DNA of 12,757 nt from AM-1111 sp046302135 (GTDB lineage Bacteria > Bacteroidota > Bacteroidia > B-17B0 > Aurantibacillaceae): contig JBKCIQ010000130.1 of the NCBI GenBank assembly GCA_046302135.1, forward strand, positions 1-12,757, in the 5' to 3' direction. Within the stretch, counting starts at the first letter, position 1, and each line of letters begins with the position of its first letter. This document shows positions 1-7,020 of this stretch, piece after piece. Made by a program: the position numbers and the translations under genes. The notes beneath the pieces were generated by a model. That model had not been told where the DNA came from and searched no databases. It saw only the letters and a list, made by a program, of their open reading frames with translations.

Positions 1-1339
1 GTTCATCTACTGATAATACAGACAGAATAGATACCAATTCCTTTTCAAATTGAAAATCTATAAGTTTTTCCATGCCATAAAATATGTAAACTAAATCGCC
101 ATTCAGTAATTTAAAATTTCCTGAATTATGATTTTTTTTATTAGCATTAATCTCTGAAAGCAAAATTTCATTCTCTCTTACAATATAAACTCTTGAGTTA
201 ATACCTGAAAAAATTAAATCTCCGGTTTCAACATCAAAACTTATAAAATTTAGCCCGGTAATTTTCATCATTTGTTCTGATAAAATATTACCACCATCAA
301 AAATAAAATTCAACCAACTATAATTATCCTTCACTTTCTTTTCGGTAATTGCTAATTTTAATTTTAATAAATAAGGCAAAATTGCATGACTACCTGTTTC
401 TTGAAGTAAAACGACGTTGCTGAATATCCAACTCAATTTTTCTGTAATACCATGCAACTCTAAACTTCCTTTTTCAGAAAACATCTTACCAGGACGAAGC
501 TTTCTTATGGTAGTTAAAATTGGACTGAATACATTTGAATTACCCGAAAAATTGGAAAACTGATAATAACATCTAAGTGTATTTCTAATTTCATCCGAGG
601 AAGTAACCAAAGATTCAAGAAGTATTTTGTTTGCAACATTTAATTCTTTTATAAAATCTGACTGCCTTAATCTTAATTCATCATTTTCCCTTTTAGAATT
701 GCTAAGTTCATCTGCAACTAAAGCAAAATCTCTATTTAATTTTTGAACCTGCGTATCTACATCAGAAAGTAAAATTCTCTTCTCTGTTTTCATGTCTTGA
801 ATTTTATGCTCGTAAGAATTAATTTTTTTTCCTAAACTTAACTTTATTAAAAAAAGAAAAATTAATAGTAAAGCAAAAATTACAGATGATATAATTATAA
901 AATGATAATTACCAAACTGTGTTTCTGACTTTAAAGAATTAATTTGAACATTATTATTTTTTAGTTTAGTAAGATTTAGCTTATTAACTCTCTCAAAATA
1001 TTTTACTGCTAAATAAATATCATTTTTTTCAATTTTAGCCATTGAATCTAAAACATTAGACAATCGCTTTTGAATTATAAATGATCGCTTATAATCACCG
1101 GAAGCCTGCAGTATTTCAATAAAATTACCCATAGCAGGTACAAGTAATTCAATATTAGCCGATGAATCTGCAATTGCATACGCCAATTGAGAATTAAACA
1201 AGGCCTTACTAAAATTTTTCTTTTGGAAATGCAAACTTGACAAGATATCAGAAATGAAGAATCGATTTATTTGATGATCTCTATTTTTACTTCTAATTTC
1301 TAGAACCCTAATCAGGGAATCAGTATTGAAATACTTAAT
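1..1339 (-). pseudogene. Distal part of an interrupted TPR/membrane/SpoIIE-like sensor gene (3' end outside window)
   Basis: This is the in-frame continuation of the reading frame that begins at 1798 and is stopped by TAA at 1342-1340. I translated it by hand and found 446 codons without another stop up to the window edge. In order it encodes helical TPR-like sequence (codons 1-125 after the stop), a hydrophobic membrane helix (about 842-901 on the DNA), a charged coiled-coil stretch (about 605-841) and a C-terminal domain (1-529). The last domain follows the SpoIIE/PP2C phosphatase pattern: a segment like 'FSPILTTIRKLRPGKMFS', the 'FDVETGDLIFSGINSRVYIV' strand pair and 'GDLVYIF'. The metal-binding aspartates are absent: the usual DxTGHG motif reads QETGSHA and the SDG motif reads YGM. 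The first in-frame ATG after the stop is 70 codons in (1132), so independent translation is unlikely to give the full protein. A sequencing error at the stop cannot be excluded. Confidence 0.6.
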
Positions 1340-1798
1340 TTACTTTTTTAAACCTATCAATTCCCATGAGTAACTGGAGGAAGTATCTCCCCTACTCCTA
1401 AAAAAATCAATCATTTTACCTACACCTTTTTCAAAATTTTCACCTTGAATTGTGTTTTTAGAGAAATAATATCTTATTAAAAAACTCTCAAAAAATTTAG
1501 AATCCTCAGTTAAATAATTTGTATTTACCGATTCCCACAATTCAAATACAAGGTCCAATTTACCTTCAGAAGAAAGTACTTGAATCTTTTTTAAAATTAT
1601 TTTTTTTCTATCGTTTGAATCAGAAACTTTTATCAATTCACTGTCAAGAACTGAATAAGCCTTATCAAAAAGATTCAACTTTGAATAAGACCAAATGAGC
1701 GAGTCGTCAACTTGAGAAAAATTAAACTGAACTAAAAAAAGTAAAAGAATTGAAATTACCTTTTTCAATCCTTTTACATTATTACTTTTATTTGGCAT
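1340..1798 (-). CDS. Secreted/periplasmic TPR-like N-terminal fragment of the interrupted sensor
   Basis: The 152-residue product begins with a signal peptide (basic MPNKSNNVKGLKK, hydrophobic ISILLLFLVQFNF, then SQ) followed by helical sequence with spacing like degenerate TPR repeats ('FDKAYSVLDSELIKV', 'GKLDLVFELWESV'). Together with the downstream frame it has the layout of Bacteroidota sensors: signal peptide, periplasmic TPRs, membrane helix, cytoplasmic coiled coil, SpoIIE output domain. The start is firm: the ATG lies 1 nt after the TGA of hpf, which implies translational coupling to hpf. The frame ends at TAA 1342-1340, where a single change from CAA (Gln) would explain the stop. If the stop is real, the product is a short exported TPR fragment without its membrane anchor. 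No function can be assigned to the fragment itself. Confidence 0.7.
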   Translation of the reverse strand: MPNKSNNVKGLKKVISILLLFLVQFNFSQVDDSLIWSYSKLNLFDKAYSVLDSELIKVSDSNDRKKIILKKIQVLSSEGKLDLVFELWESVNTNYLTEDSKFFESFLIRYYFSKNTIQGENFEKGVGKMIDFFRSRGDTSSSYSWELIGLKK

Positions 1799-1799
1799 T

Positions 1800-2105
1800 T
1801 CAGTATTTTGCCTGATTGCGTTTTTCTTTTTGCTTCTTAAGTTGAGTTTTCAGTGCATCAATAGCTGTATCAACAGCCTCTTCAAAAGAGGCACATTGTT
1901 TTTTAGCAAACAATTCATTACCGCTAATTTTTATTTTTATCTCAGCCAACTTATTAGCGTTATCATCAGATTTTTCCAATTTTAAAATAACTTCAGATCC
2001 AATTATTCCTTCATAAAATGTATCCAATTTCTGAATTCTCTCTTCTATAAATGCAACAAGCTTTTTGTCCGCATCAAATCTTACTGACTGAATGGTTGGT
2101 TTCAT
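1800..2105 (-). CDS. hpf: Ribosome hibernation-promoting factor, short form (HPF/RaiA family)
   Basis: The 101-residue protein binds the decoding region of the 30S subunit and helps inactivate ribosomes in stationary phase or starvation. It opens with 'MKPTIQSVRFDADKKLVAFI', followed by 'RIQKLDTFYEGI', the 'IGSEVILKLEK' strand, a second 'AEIKIKISG' strand and the helix 'FEEAVDTAIDALKTQLKKQK' with its basic end, which is the beta-alpha-beta-beta-beta-alpha pattern of the family. The length matches short HPF; the C-terminal dimerisation domain of long HPF is missing. It lies 24 nt downstream of xerC and 1 nt upstream of the TPR gene, so the three are probably co-transcribed. The rpsU-xerC-hpf neighbourhood is common in Bacteroidota, where tRNA genes and tuf often follow; they do not follow here. 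Confidence 0.92.
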   Translation of the reverse strand: MKPTIQSVRFDADKKLVAFIEERIQKLDTFYEGIIGSEVILKLEKSDDNANKLAEIKIKISGNELFAKKQCASFEEAVDTAIDALKTQLKKQKEKRNQAKY

Positions 2106-2129
2106 GTTTTTATTTTTATGGTTTAATAA

Positions 2130-3044
2130 TCATTTATTTTTAGATGAGGCAGAAGATGATCTCGGATGAGACTTCTTGTAAGCAGATTTTAATTTTTCAA
2201 TTGAATTGTGTGTATAAACCTGTGTCGCGGCAAGAGAGGTGTGTCCGAGCAACTCTTTAACAGCATTGATATCTGCCCCATTATTTAACATGTGCGTTGC
2301 AAAACTGTGTCTAAGTACGTGTGGACTCTTCTTTTTAAGTGTACTGACTTTTCCGATTGAGGAACGAACCAATAAATAAATAGATTTATCATTCATCTTT
2401 TTACCCTTGGCGTTTACGAGAAAAAACTCGGTAGGTAACTTGCTTTTTGCTTTTTGATCAAGCCATTGTCTCATTAAAGATTTTAAATCTTCAGAAATGG
2501 GAATAATTCTTTCTTTATTTCCCTTACCCAATACTTTAATTTGCGATTGATAAAAATCTATGTCTTTTTCTTTTAGGCTTGAAAGTTCAGAACGACGCAT
2601 ACCTGTTTGGTACAACATCTCTACAACAACTTGCGATAAAAAATTACTTTCTTTTTCTTCTGAGCCTGAGGTTGAATTAAATTTTTCAACTAATTCTTTC
2701 ATCTTGCTCTCATCAACAAAAACAGGCAAATGTTTTGGTTTTTTTGGAGGATGAATTTTTATGAACGGATCAGATGATACCAATTTCTTCTTCAACAAAA
2801 ATTTTACAAATGAGCGAAGAGAACTTAACTTTCTATTGATACTCACAGGAGAAAAATCATCATTTGAAAGCTCGTTTATCCAGGAGCGTATGAAAATTGA
2901 ATTTAATGCTGTGTAATCGGAACTGGAATATTGCTTTAGAACAAATTCGTTAAACTGCTTGATATCATTTTGATAGGATACAATTGTATGAGCGGAAAAT
3001 TTCTTCTCCAGTTTCAAATAATCCAAAAACTCCCGATAATCCAT
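2130..3044 (-). CDS. xerC: Xer-type tyrosine recombinase (chromosome dimer resolution)
   Basis: The 304-residue protein is a site-specific recombinase of the XerC/XerD family, which resolves chromosome dimers at dif near the divisome. The N-terminal SAM-like core-binding domain spans about residues 1-85 ('KFSAHTIVSYQNDIKQF', 'INRKLSSLRSFVKFLL'). The catalytic domain carries the full set of active-site residues: R150 in TGMRRSEL, K174 in LGKGNKER, H242 and R245 in SPHVLRHSF, H268 in LLGHTS and the nucleophile Y277 in TQVYTH. The size fits Xer proteins. The Ser/Lys-rich tail after residue 290 is unconserved in appearance. The place between rpsU and hpf supports a core Xer gene and not a mobile-element integrase. 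XerC versus XerD cannot be settled from the sequence alone; xerC is chosen on gene order. The ATG start follows the rpsU terminator. Confidence 0.92.
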   Translation of the reverse strand: MDYREFLDYLKLEKKFSAHTIVSYQNDIKQFNEFVLKQYSSSDYTALNSIFIRSWINELSNDDFSPVSINRKLSSLRSFVKFLLKKKLVSSDPFIKIHPPKKPKHLPVFVDESKMKELVEKFNSTSGSEEKESNFLSQVVVEMLYQTGMRRSELSSLKEKDIDFYQSQIKVLGKGNKERIIPISEDLKSLMRQWLDQKAKSKLPTEFFLVNAKGKKMNDKSIYLLVRSSIGKVSTLKKKSPHVLRHSFATHMLNNGADINAVKELLGHTSLAATQVYTHNSIEKLKSAYKKSHPRSSSASSKNK

Positions 3045-3065
3045 AGTGAAAGAGTTTCATTATAA

Positions 3066-3073
3066 CGAATATA
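3066..3073 (-). promoter_or_regulatory. Possible -7 element for xerC-hpf operon
   Basis: Read on the minus strand the octamer is TATATTCG, one mismatch from the Bacteroidota -7 consensus TAnnTTTG. It lies about 21 nt before the xerC ATG and after the rpsU terminator, where a promoter for xerC-hpf would be needed. No convincing -33 TTTG was found at the right distance, so this is weak. Confidence 0.28.
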
Positions 3074-3114
3074 ACCAAATGGAGTGACAATTCCTAGAAG
3101 GCAAATATTAAGAA

Positions 3115-3144
3115 AATAAAAAAGGGAAAGAATTACTCTTTCCC
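3115..3144 (-). terminator. Rho-independent terminator of rpsU
   Basis: On the minus strand a perfect 8-bp stem (GGGAAAGA pairing with TCTTTCCC, arms at 3137-3144 and 3124-3131, loop of 5 nt) is followed directly by a T-rich run (3123 downward). It starts 27 nt after the rpsU stop. The plus-strand side lacks a T-run, so it acts on rpsU transcripts and separates rpsU from xerC. Confidence 0.85.
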
Positions 3145-3170
3145 CAAGTTATATAACCAAAAAAAAATAT

Positions 3171-3368
3171 TTATTTAGCAGCTTCTCCGGTGCGAAGCTT
3201 CTGTATGTAAGCAGCTTTAATAATAGTATCGCGTCTGCGAACCGAAGGTTTTGTGAACTTCTGACGCTCACGCAATTGTTTAACTACACCTGTTTTTTCA
3301 AATTTCTTTTTGAATTTCTTAAGGGCTTTTTCTAATGTTTCCCCTTCTTTTAATTGTACAATCAGCAT
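3171..3368 (-). CDS. rpsU: 30S ribosomal protein bS21
   Basis: The 65-residue basic protein is a small-subunit ribosomal protein located near the 3' end of 16S rRNA. Diagnostic segments are 'EGETLEKALKKFKKKFEKTG' and 'LRERQKFTKPSVRRR', which match the bS21 family; the length is normal for Bacteroidota. In Flavobacterium johnsoniae bS21 helps bury the anti-Shine-Dalgarno, and its own gene often has a strong Shine-Dalgarno thought to serve autoregulation (established for related bacteria). Here the 25 nt before the ATG contain no G-rich run and no AGGAGG-like motif, so that kind of control is not evident. A -7-like octamer lies at 3390-3397 and a strong terminator follows the gene, so it is probably transcribed alone. 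Confidence 0.95.
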   Translation of the reverse strand: MLIVQLKEGETLEKALKKFKKKFEKTGVVKQLRERQKFTKPSVRRRDTIIKAAYIQKLRTGEAAK

Positions 3369-3389
3369 GTTTATTTTTTAAATAGGATG

Positions 3390-3397
3390 CAAATATA
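3390..3397 (-). promoter_or_regulatory. Probable -7 element of the rpsU promoter
   Basis: On the minus strand the octamer is TATATTTG, a full match to the Bacteroidota -7 consensus TAnnTTTG, 21 nt before the rpsU ATG. The expected -33 TTTG is poor. A start site near 3383 would give an mRNA leader of about 15 nt without a Shine-Dalgarno. Confidence 0.5.
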
Positions 3398-3542
3398 ATA
3401 AAATAAACCAATTACATAAAAAATCTACTAAACAACAATTTCATGGGGAAATAATATTTAAACACAAACTACATGAATATATCTAACTGATTATCTGTGT
3501 ATTACAATAAATACTAAATATATCAAGCCCTGAAAAAAAAGG

Positions 3543-3550
3543 TAAATTTG
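3543..3550 (+). promoter_or_regulatory. Probable -7 element of the DUF3822-rsmD operon
   Basis: The octamer TAAATTTG matches TAnnTTTG exactly and ends 15 nt before the ATG at 3566. Its last three bases form the TTG at 3548 that could be mistaken for a start codon; the promoter match argues that translation begins at the ATG. No clear -33 element was found. Confidence 0.5.
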
Positions 3551-3565
3551 CAAGAGTTTAAATCA

Positions 3566-4441
3566 ATGACATTAACCCAGGGAATAATAAAAGAAAAGCA
3601 AGAGTGGAGAGTAAGTAATTTTAGGACGGATCAGCCAGAGAAATTTGATTTGTCAATTGAGTTCGGTAATACACATTTCAGTTATGCCGTTTTTGATTCA
3701 GTTACTAGATTTATTAAAACGGTCGGTAAAATCGAATTCGATTTTCAGGAGAAAAAAGACAGCTACGCAATTCTTTTCAGTGAACTTCAATCGACTTCAG
3801 TTGATATTATTCAAAACGGCTACAACAGAGTTTATGCTACATGGAATGCTCCAGGCGCCACACTTATTCCTGCTTCATTTTATAATGAAAATAAAAAAGT
3901 GGATTTTCTTCAGTTTAACAATGGAGCAACCAATAACCAAAGAATAATTGCGGAGGACACCAGAGGAGGTGAAATAAAAGTACTTTATTCCATTCCGGAA
4001 CCAATTAAAATGTATTTAGATGCAAAATTTAGTAATCATAAAATAAAACATGTCAGCAGCAGTTTAATGGATATTATTGCTTCATCAAGTACAAGAAACA
4101 CAGATAAACTGGGCTTCATAAACCTTAATACATCAAACTTTAATTTATTACTGATGGATAAAGGCCTACGATTTTTCAATACTTTCAATTATACAACACA
4201 AGAAGACATTCTTTATTATATACTTTTCGCATTGGAACAAAACGGATTTGATGCCCATGAAGACAAAATATTACTATCCGGAGAAGTTGAAAGCGAAAGT
4301 GGAACACATAAATTATTGAAGGATTATATTAAAAATATTTCATTTGCGATAACAGACAAAAGTCTGCTTAGAAATGACAATATATCGAAACTGCCCCATC
4401 ATTTCTTTTTTAACTTGTTAAATCGTTTTGTGTGCGGATAA
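3566..4441 (+). CDS. DUF3822 family protein (actin-like/ASKHA-type fold suspected)
   Basis: The protein is of unknown function and confined largely to Bacteroidota, where it is regularly encoded just before RsmD. The 291-residue product from the ATG at 3566 has the family's marks: an N-terminal strand-turn-strand 'LSIEFGNTHFSYAVFD', the middle segment 'IKHVSSSLMDIIASS', a second 'LGFINLNTSNFNLLLMD' strand pair and the strongly conserved-looking 'FNTFNYTTQEDILYYILFALEQ' region. The two glycine/asparagine strand-turn-strand elements resemble the phosphate loops of actin-like ATPases such as PilM/FtsA; this is inference. A TTG at 3548 would add 6 residues but sits in a -7 promoter octamer, so I chose the ATG. 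The gene overlaps rsmD by 10 nt, implying coupled translation and perhaps a joint role in 16S rRNA modification or subunit assembly. Confidence 0.82.
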   Translation: MTLTQGIIKEKQEWRVSNFRTDQPEKFDLSIEFGNTHFSYAVFDSVTRFIKTVGKIEFDFQEKKDSYAILFSELQSTSVDIIQNGYNRVYATWNAPGATLIPASFYNENKKVDFLQFNNGATNNQRIIAEDTRGGEIKVLYSIPEPIKMYLDAKFSNHKIKHVSSSLMDIIASSSTRNTDKLGFINLNTSNFNLLLMDKGLRFFNTFNYTTQEDILYYILFALEQNGFDAHEDKILLSGEVESESGTHKLLKDYIKNISFAITDKSLLRNDNISKLPHHFFFNLLNRFVCG

Positions 4442-4974
4442 TTAGCGGTAAATTTAAAGGTAAGATTATCTCGCCACCTTCCAATCTCCCATCAAGACCC
4501 ACAACGGATTTTGCAAAAACAGGACTATTCAATATCATCAACAATTACTATCATTTTGAAAGCCTAAAAGTTTTAGACCTTTATGGCGGAACAGGCAATA
4601 TTAGTCTGGAATTCATAAGCAGAGGGGCAAAAACTGTGACCTATGTAGAGAAGAATTACAACTGCTTAAGGTTTATCAAAACCGAAACAGAGAAATTAAA
4701 AATTGATAATTTTATAGCTATTAAAAGCGATGTTCAATCATTTTTAAAAAGTATAGGAGAAAAATTCGATTTAATTTTTGCAGATCCTCCATATGATACC
4801 GAAGATGCCGCAGATGTTGTGAAAAAAGTATTTGATTTGAATTTACTGAATGAAAATGGAATGCTAATTGTAGAGCATAGCAACAGACAAAATTTGAATG
4901 AGCTTTCTAACCATAAAGAAACAAGGAAGTATGGCAATGTTTGTTTCAGCTTCTTTTATACATTTCAGATTTAA
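4432..4974 (+). CDS. rsmD: 16S rRNA (guanine-966 N2)-methyltransferase RsmD
   Basis: The enzyme uses S-adenosylmethionine to methylate G966 (E. coli numbering) in 16S rRNA during 30S assembly. The 180-residue protein begins 'MRIISGKFKGK', the family signature, followed by 'RPTTDFAKTGLFNII' (residues 22-36), the SAM-binding loop DLYGGTGNISLE (49-60; usually DLFAGSGALG) and the catalytic DPPY at 118-121. The length is normal. Translation must start at the GTG at 4432, because this is where the family N-terminus begins; it overlaps the end of the DUF3822 gene by 10 nt, so it is likely to be translated by coupled reinitiation. coaD follows after 33 nt, a gene order (rsmD-coaD) also common in many other bacteria. 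Confidence 0.93.
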   Translation: MRIISGKFKGKIISPPSNLPSRPTTDFAKTGLFNIINNYYHFESLKVLDLYGGTGNISLEFISRGAKTVTYVEKNYNCLRFIKTETEKLKIDNFIAIKSDVQSFLKSIGEKFDLIFADPPYDTEDAADVVKKVFDLNLLNENGMLIVEHSNRQNLNELSNHKETRKYGNVCFSFFYTFQI

Positions 4975-5007
4975 AATTTTAATTTTACACTAAACAAATT
5001 AATTAAA

Positions 5008-5478
5008 ATGGAAAAAAGAATTGCAGTTTTCGCGGGATCTTTTGATCCATTTACAATTGGACATGAAAGTATAGCACGAAGAGCACTACCATTATTCGAC
5101 GAATTAATTATTGCTATCGGAATAAATTCAGCAAAAAAATACATGTATACGCTAGAAAAAAGAATACAATGGATTAAGGAAACATTTTCTGATGAAAAAA
5201 AAATAACTGTAGATGCTTTTGAGGGACTTACCGTCAATTATTGCCGTAGCAAAAACGCAAAATTTATCTTAAGAGGATTGAGAACAACAGCAGACTTTGA
5301 ATTCGAAAAAGCGATTGCACAGATGAACCGAGCTTTAAGTCCTGAAATGGAATCCATATTTATTCTTCCGCTACCAGAACATTCAGCAATCAATTCAACA
5401 ATAATAAGAGATATAGTAAGCAACGGAGGAGACGCAAGCGCATTTGTTCCAAAATGTGTAGATCTAAAAATTAAATGA
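5008..5478 (+). CDS. coaD: Pantetheine-phosphate adenylyltransferase
   Basis: The enzyme transfers AMP from ATP to 4'-phosphopantetheine, the fourth step of coenzyme A synthesis, in the cytoplasm. The 156-residue protein has the nucleotidyltransferase motif GSFDPFTIGH (residues 11-20; first His of the usual T/HxGH replaced by T as in other CoaD), the 'ILRGLRTTADFEFE' segment that contacts pantetheine, and the C-terminal NSTIIRDI motif (usually ISSTLVRE) that binds the ATP phosphates. The length fits the family (about 160). The gene lies 33 nt after rsmD and 12 nt before the thioredoxin-like gene, as part of one probable operon. Confidence 0.95.
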   Translation: MEKRIAVFAGSFDPFTIGHESIARRALPLFDELIIAIGINSAKKYMYTLEKRIQWIKETFSDEKKITVDAFEGLTVNYCRSKNAKFILRGLRTTADFEFEKAIAQMNRALSPEMESIFILPLPEHSAINSTIIRDIVSNGGDASAFVPKCVDLKIK

Positions 5479-5490
5479 GTTTTACTATAA

Positions 5491-6945
5491 ATGAAACCAT
5501 TTAATAAATCTCCGTTATTCAAATCGATGATAATATCAAGATTTTTATTTTTTGGATTTCTATTTTTTCTTAGCCTGTTGAATGCCCAGAATGTAATTAT
5601 TAGAGGATACGCAGATAAATTTCATTTTGGGAAACAAATCACTGCGTACACATATGATGACTTAGTAACTTATACCAGGTCACCAAGAGGATTAGATACA
5701 ATCGATCAAAGAGGATTCTTCGAAATTGGTTTTGATATTGATACCCCAACAAAAGTTGAATTGGTAATAGGCAATCAGCGGGGAAACATGTATACTTTAC
5801 CAAATAATTATTATGCAGTTTTATACCCTAGACCTGATAGTCTGTATGACCTGAACCCAAATGCAGAATATCCCGCAGAACTCGGATTCATTTATAAAGA
5901 CAAAAACGATACAACAGAAATTAATTCATTAATTATAAATTTTAATAGAGAGTATCGCGATTTTTTTGCGGACAACTATCAATATTTTGTGGCAAAGAAA
6001 GGTTACAATGTAAAGCTAGATTCATTTATGATTTCAACTTTTAATAAATATGAAAAATACAAATTATCATTTTTTAAAACATGGCTCAGTTACACATTTG
6101 CAGAACTAAATGAGGAAGTTTTCAGAGATAAAGAACAACTCGCTAAAATTTACCTTATAGATAAACCTGTTTTGCATGAAAACTTCGAATACATGAAGTT
6201 CTTCAACATTTATTTCAGCAGATATCTAAAACTCAAAGTAACACAAAAAAGATCCGGAGGAATCGTAGACGCAATAAATAAAGACGCTGATTATAACACA
6301 TTAAATAAAATATTAAAAAATGATTTTATTCTAAAAAATGACACAGTTAGAGAACTTGTTATCATAAAATGTCTTTATGAAATGTATTACTCACCTGAGT
6401 ACAAAAGAGAAAACATTAGATCTATGCTTGAATTTGCAATGGCTAACACCAACATAACAAAGCATAAAAAAATCATCACAAACATGCTTAGACAAATGCT
6501 TAAACTAAGTCCGGGAAGTGATGCACCTGATTTTAGCTTAAGTACAAAAAAAGGAAGTTTAATTTCATTAAAAGATATGAAAGGAAAATATATATACCTC
6601 GATTTTATGACTAGTTGGAGCTTGCCTTGTTTACAAGAGATGAAAGAAATCTCTGATATGAAAAAAAAATATGGAGATAAGGTAATATTTATCAGCATAA
6701 GCGTAGACGAAAACGAGGAAGATTTTAAAAAATTAATTGAAAAAAATCCAAAATACGACTGGATATTTTTATGGTATGGCAAAGACAAATCAATAAAAAC
6801 AAAATATAATGTCACTAATATTCCTACTTATTATTTCATTAATCCTGAAGGAAAGTTAATACATTCACCTGCGATTACTCCAACTCAAGGATTTGAAGGA
6901 GTTCTGCACCGATTGTTTGACAAAAAGAAAAAAAACGGACCTTAA
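5491..6945 (+). CDS. Secreted TlpA-like thioredoxin-fold protein with SxxC in place of CxxC
   Basis: The 484-residue exported protein has a signal peptide (hydrophobic residues about 14-30, ending LLNAQ), an N-terminal beta-rich domain (about 34-112) resembling the DUF4369-type domain found in front of many Bacteroidota TlpA proteins, a long helical middle (about 140-335) and a C-terminal AhpC/TlpA thioredoxin fold (about 340-475). The thioredoxin part shows 'APDFSLSTKKGSLISLKDMK', the active-site region W376-S377-L-P-C380 and the cis-proline in NIPTYYFI (P445). The first, nucleophilic cysteine is serine (AGC), so normal dithiol exchange is not possible; the second cysteine remains. Related proteins reduce or oxidise periplasmic disulfides, but this one may act as a chaperone, bind a partner, or use one cysteine. 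The ATG at 5491 is 12 nt after coaD; an ATG at 5527 would also leave the signal peptide. Confidence 0.85.
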   Translation: MKPFNKSPLFKSMIISRFLFFGFLFFLSLLNAQNVIIRGYADKFHFGKQITAYTYDDLVTYTRSPRGLDTIDQRGFFEIGFDIDTPTKVELVIGNQRGNMYTLPNNYYAVLYPRPDSLYDLNPNAEYPAELGFIYKDKNDTTEINSLIINFNREYRDFFADNYQYFVAKKGYNVKLDSFMISTFNKYEKYKLSFFKTWLSYTFAELNEEVFRDKEQLAKIYLIDKPVLHENFEYMKFFNIYFSRYLKLKVTQKRSGGIVDAINKDADYNTLNKILKNDFILKNDTVRELVIIKCLYEMYYSPEYKRENIRSMLEFAMANTNITKHKKIITNMLRQMLKLSPGSDAPDFSLSTKKGSLISLKDMKGKYIYLDFMTSWSLPCLQEMKEISDMKKKYGDKVIFISISVDENEEDFKKLIEKNPKYDWIFLWYGKDKSIKTKYNVTNIPTYYFINPEGKLIHSPAITPTQGFEGVLHRLFDKKKKNGP

Positions 6946-7020
6946 TTATTAAATCTTACGGGTTAAGAAGTTCTTAGTTGAACAATTTAACTTACAATAA
7001 ATTTTCATTTTTTTGTTCGG

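Noticed and set aside
1340..1342. Stop codon reassignment as the cause of the in-frame stop
   Set aside because: TAA ends many genes in the window (channel, DUF3822, phosphoglycosyl transferase, aminotransferase), so it is a normal stop here.
1343..1349. Slippery heptamer A AAA AAG in the zero frame just before the TAA of the interrupted sensor gene
   Set aside because: A -1 shift gives GTA AAT TAA and stops after two codons, a +1 shift also stops soon (TGA after nine codons), and the downstream frame is the original zero frame, so frameshifting does not rescue the protein.
2130..3044. Tyrosine recombinase as a sign of a mobile element
   Set aside because: It has the size and location of the core Xer gene between rpsU and hpf; no attachment sites, tRNA gene or phage/transposon genes were seen around it.
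3548..3565. TTG start adding six residues to the DUF3822 protein
   Set aside because: The TTG is the end of a TAAATTTG promoter octamer and an ATG lies 18 nt downstream at the expected N-terminus.
3645..3947. Second plus-strand frame inside the DUF3822 gene
   Set aside because: The real frame has clear family motifs and the alternative one has none.
4971..4982. Palindrome TTAAAATTTTAA between rsmD and coaD
   Set aside because: All A/T, expected by chance in this AT-rich DNA and too weak to act as a terminator.
4734..5522. Minus-strand open frames over rsmD and coaD (4734-4937, 4971-5237, 5238-5522)
   Set aside because: They lie opposite well-recognised genes, have compositions expected of antisense frames and match no family.
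6387..6815. Minus-strand open frame within the thioredoxin-like gene
   Set aside because: Its hydrophobic translation is the mirror of Lys/Asp-rich coding sequence; no start signal or family match.
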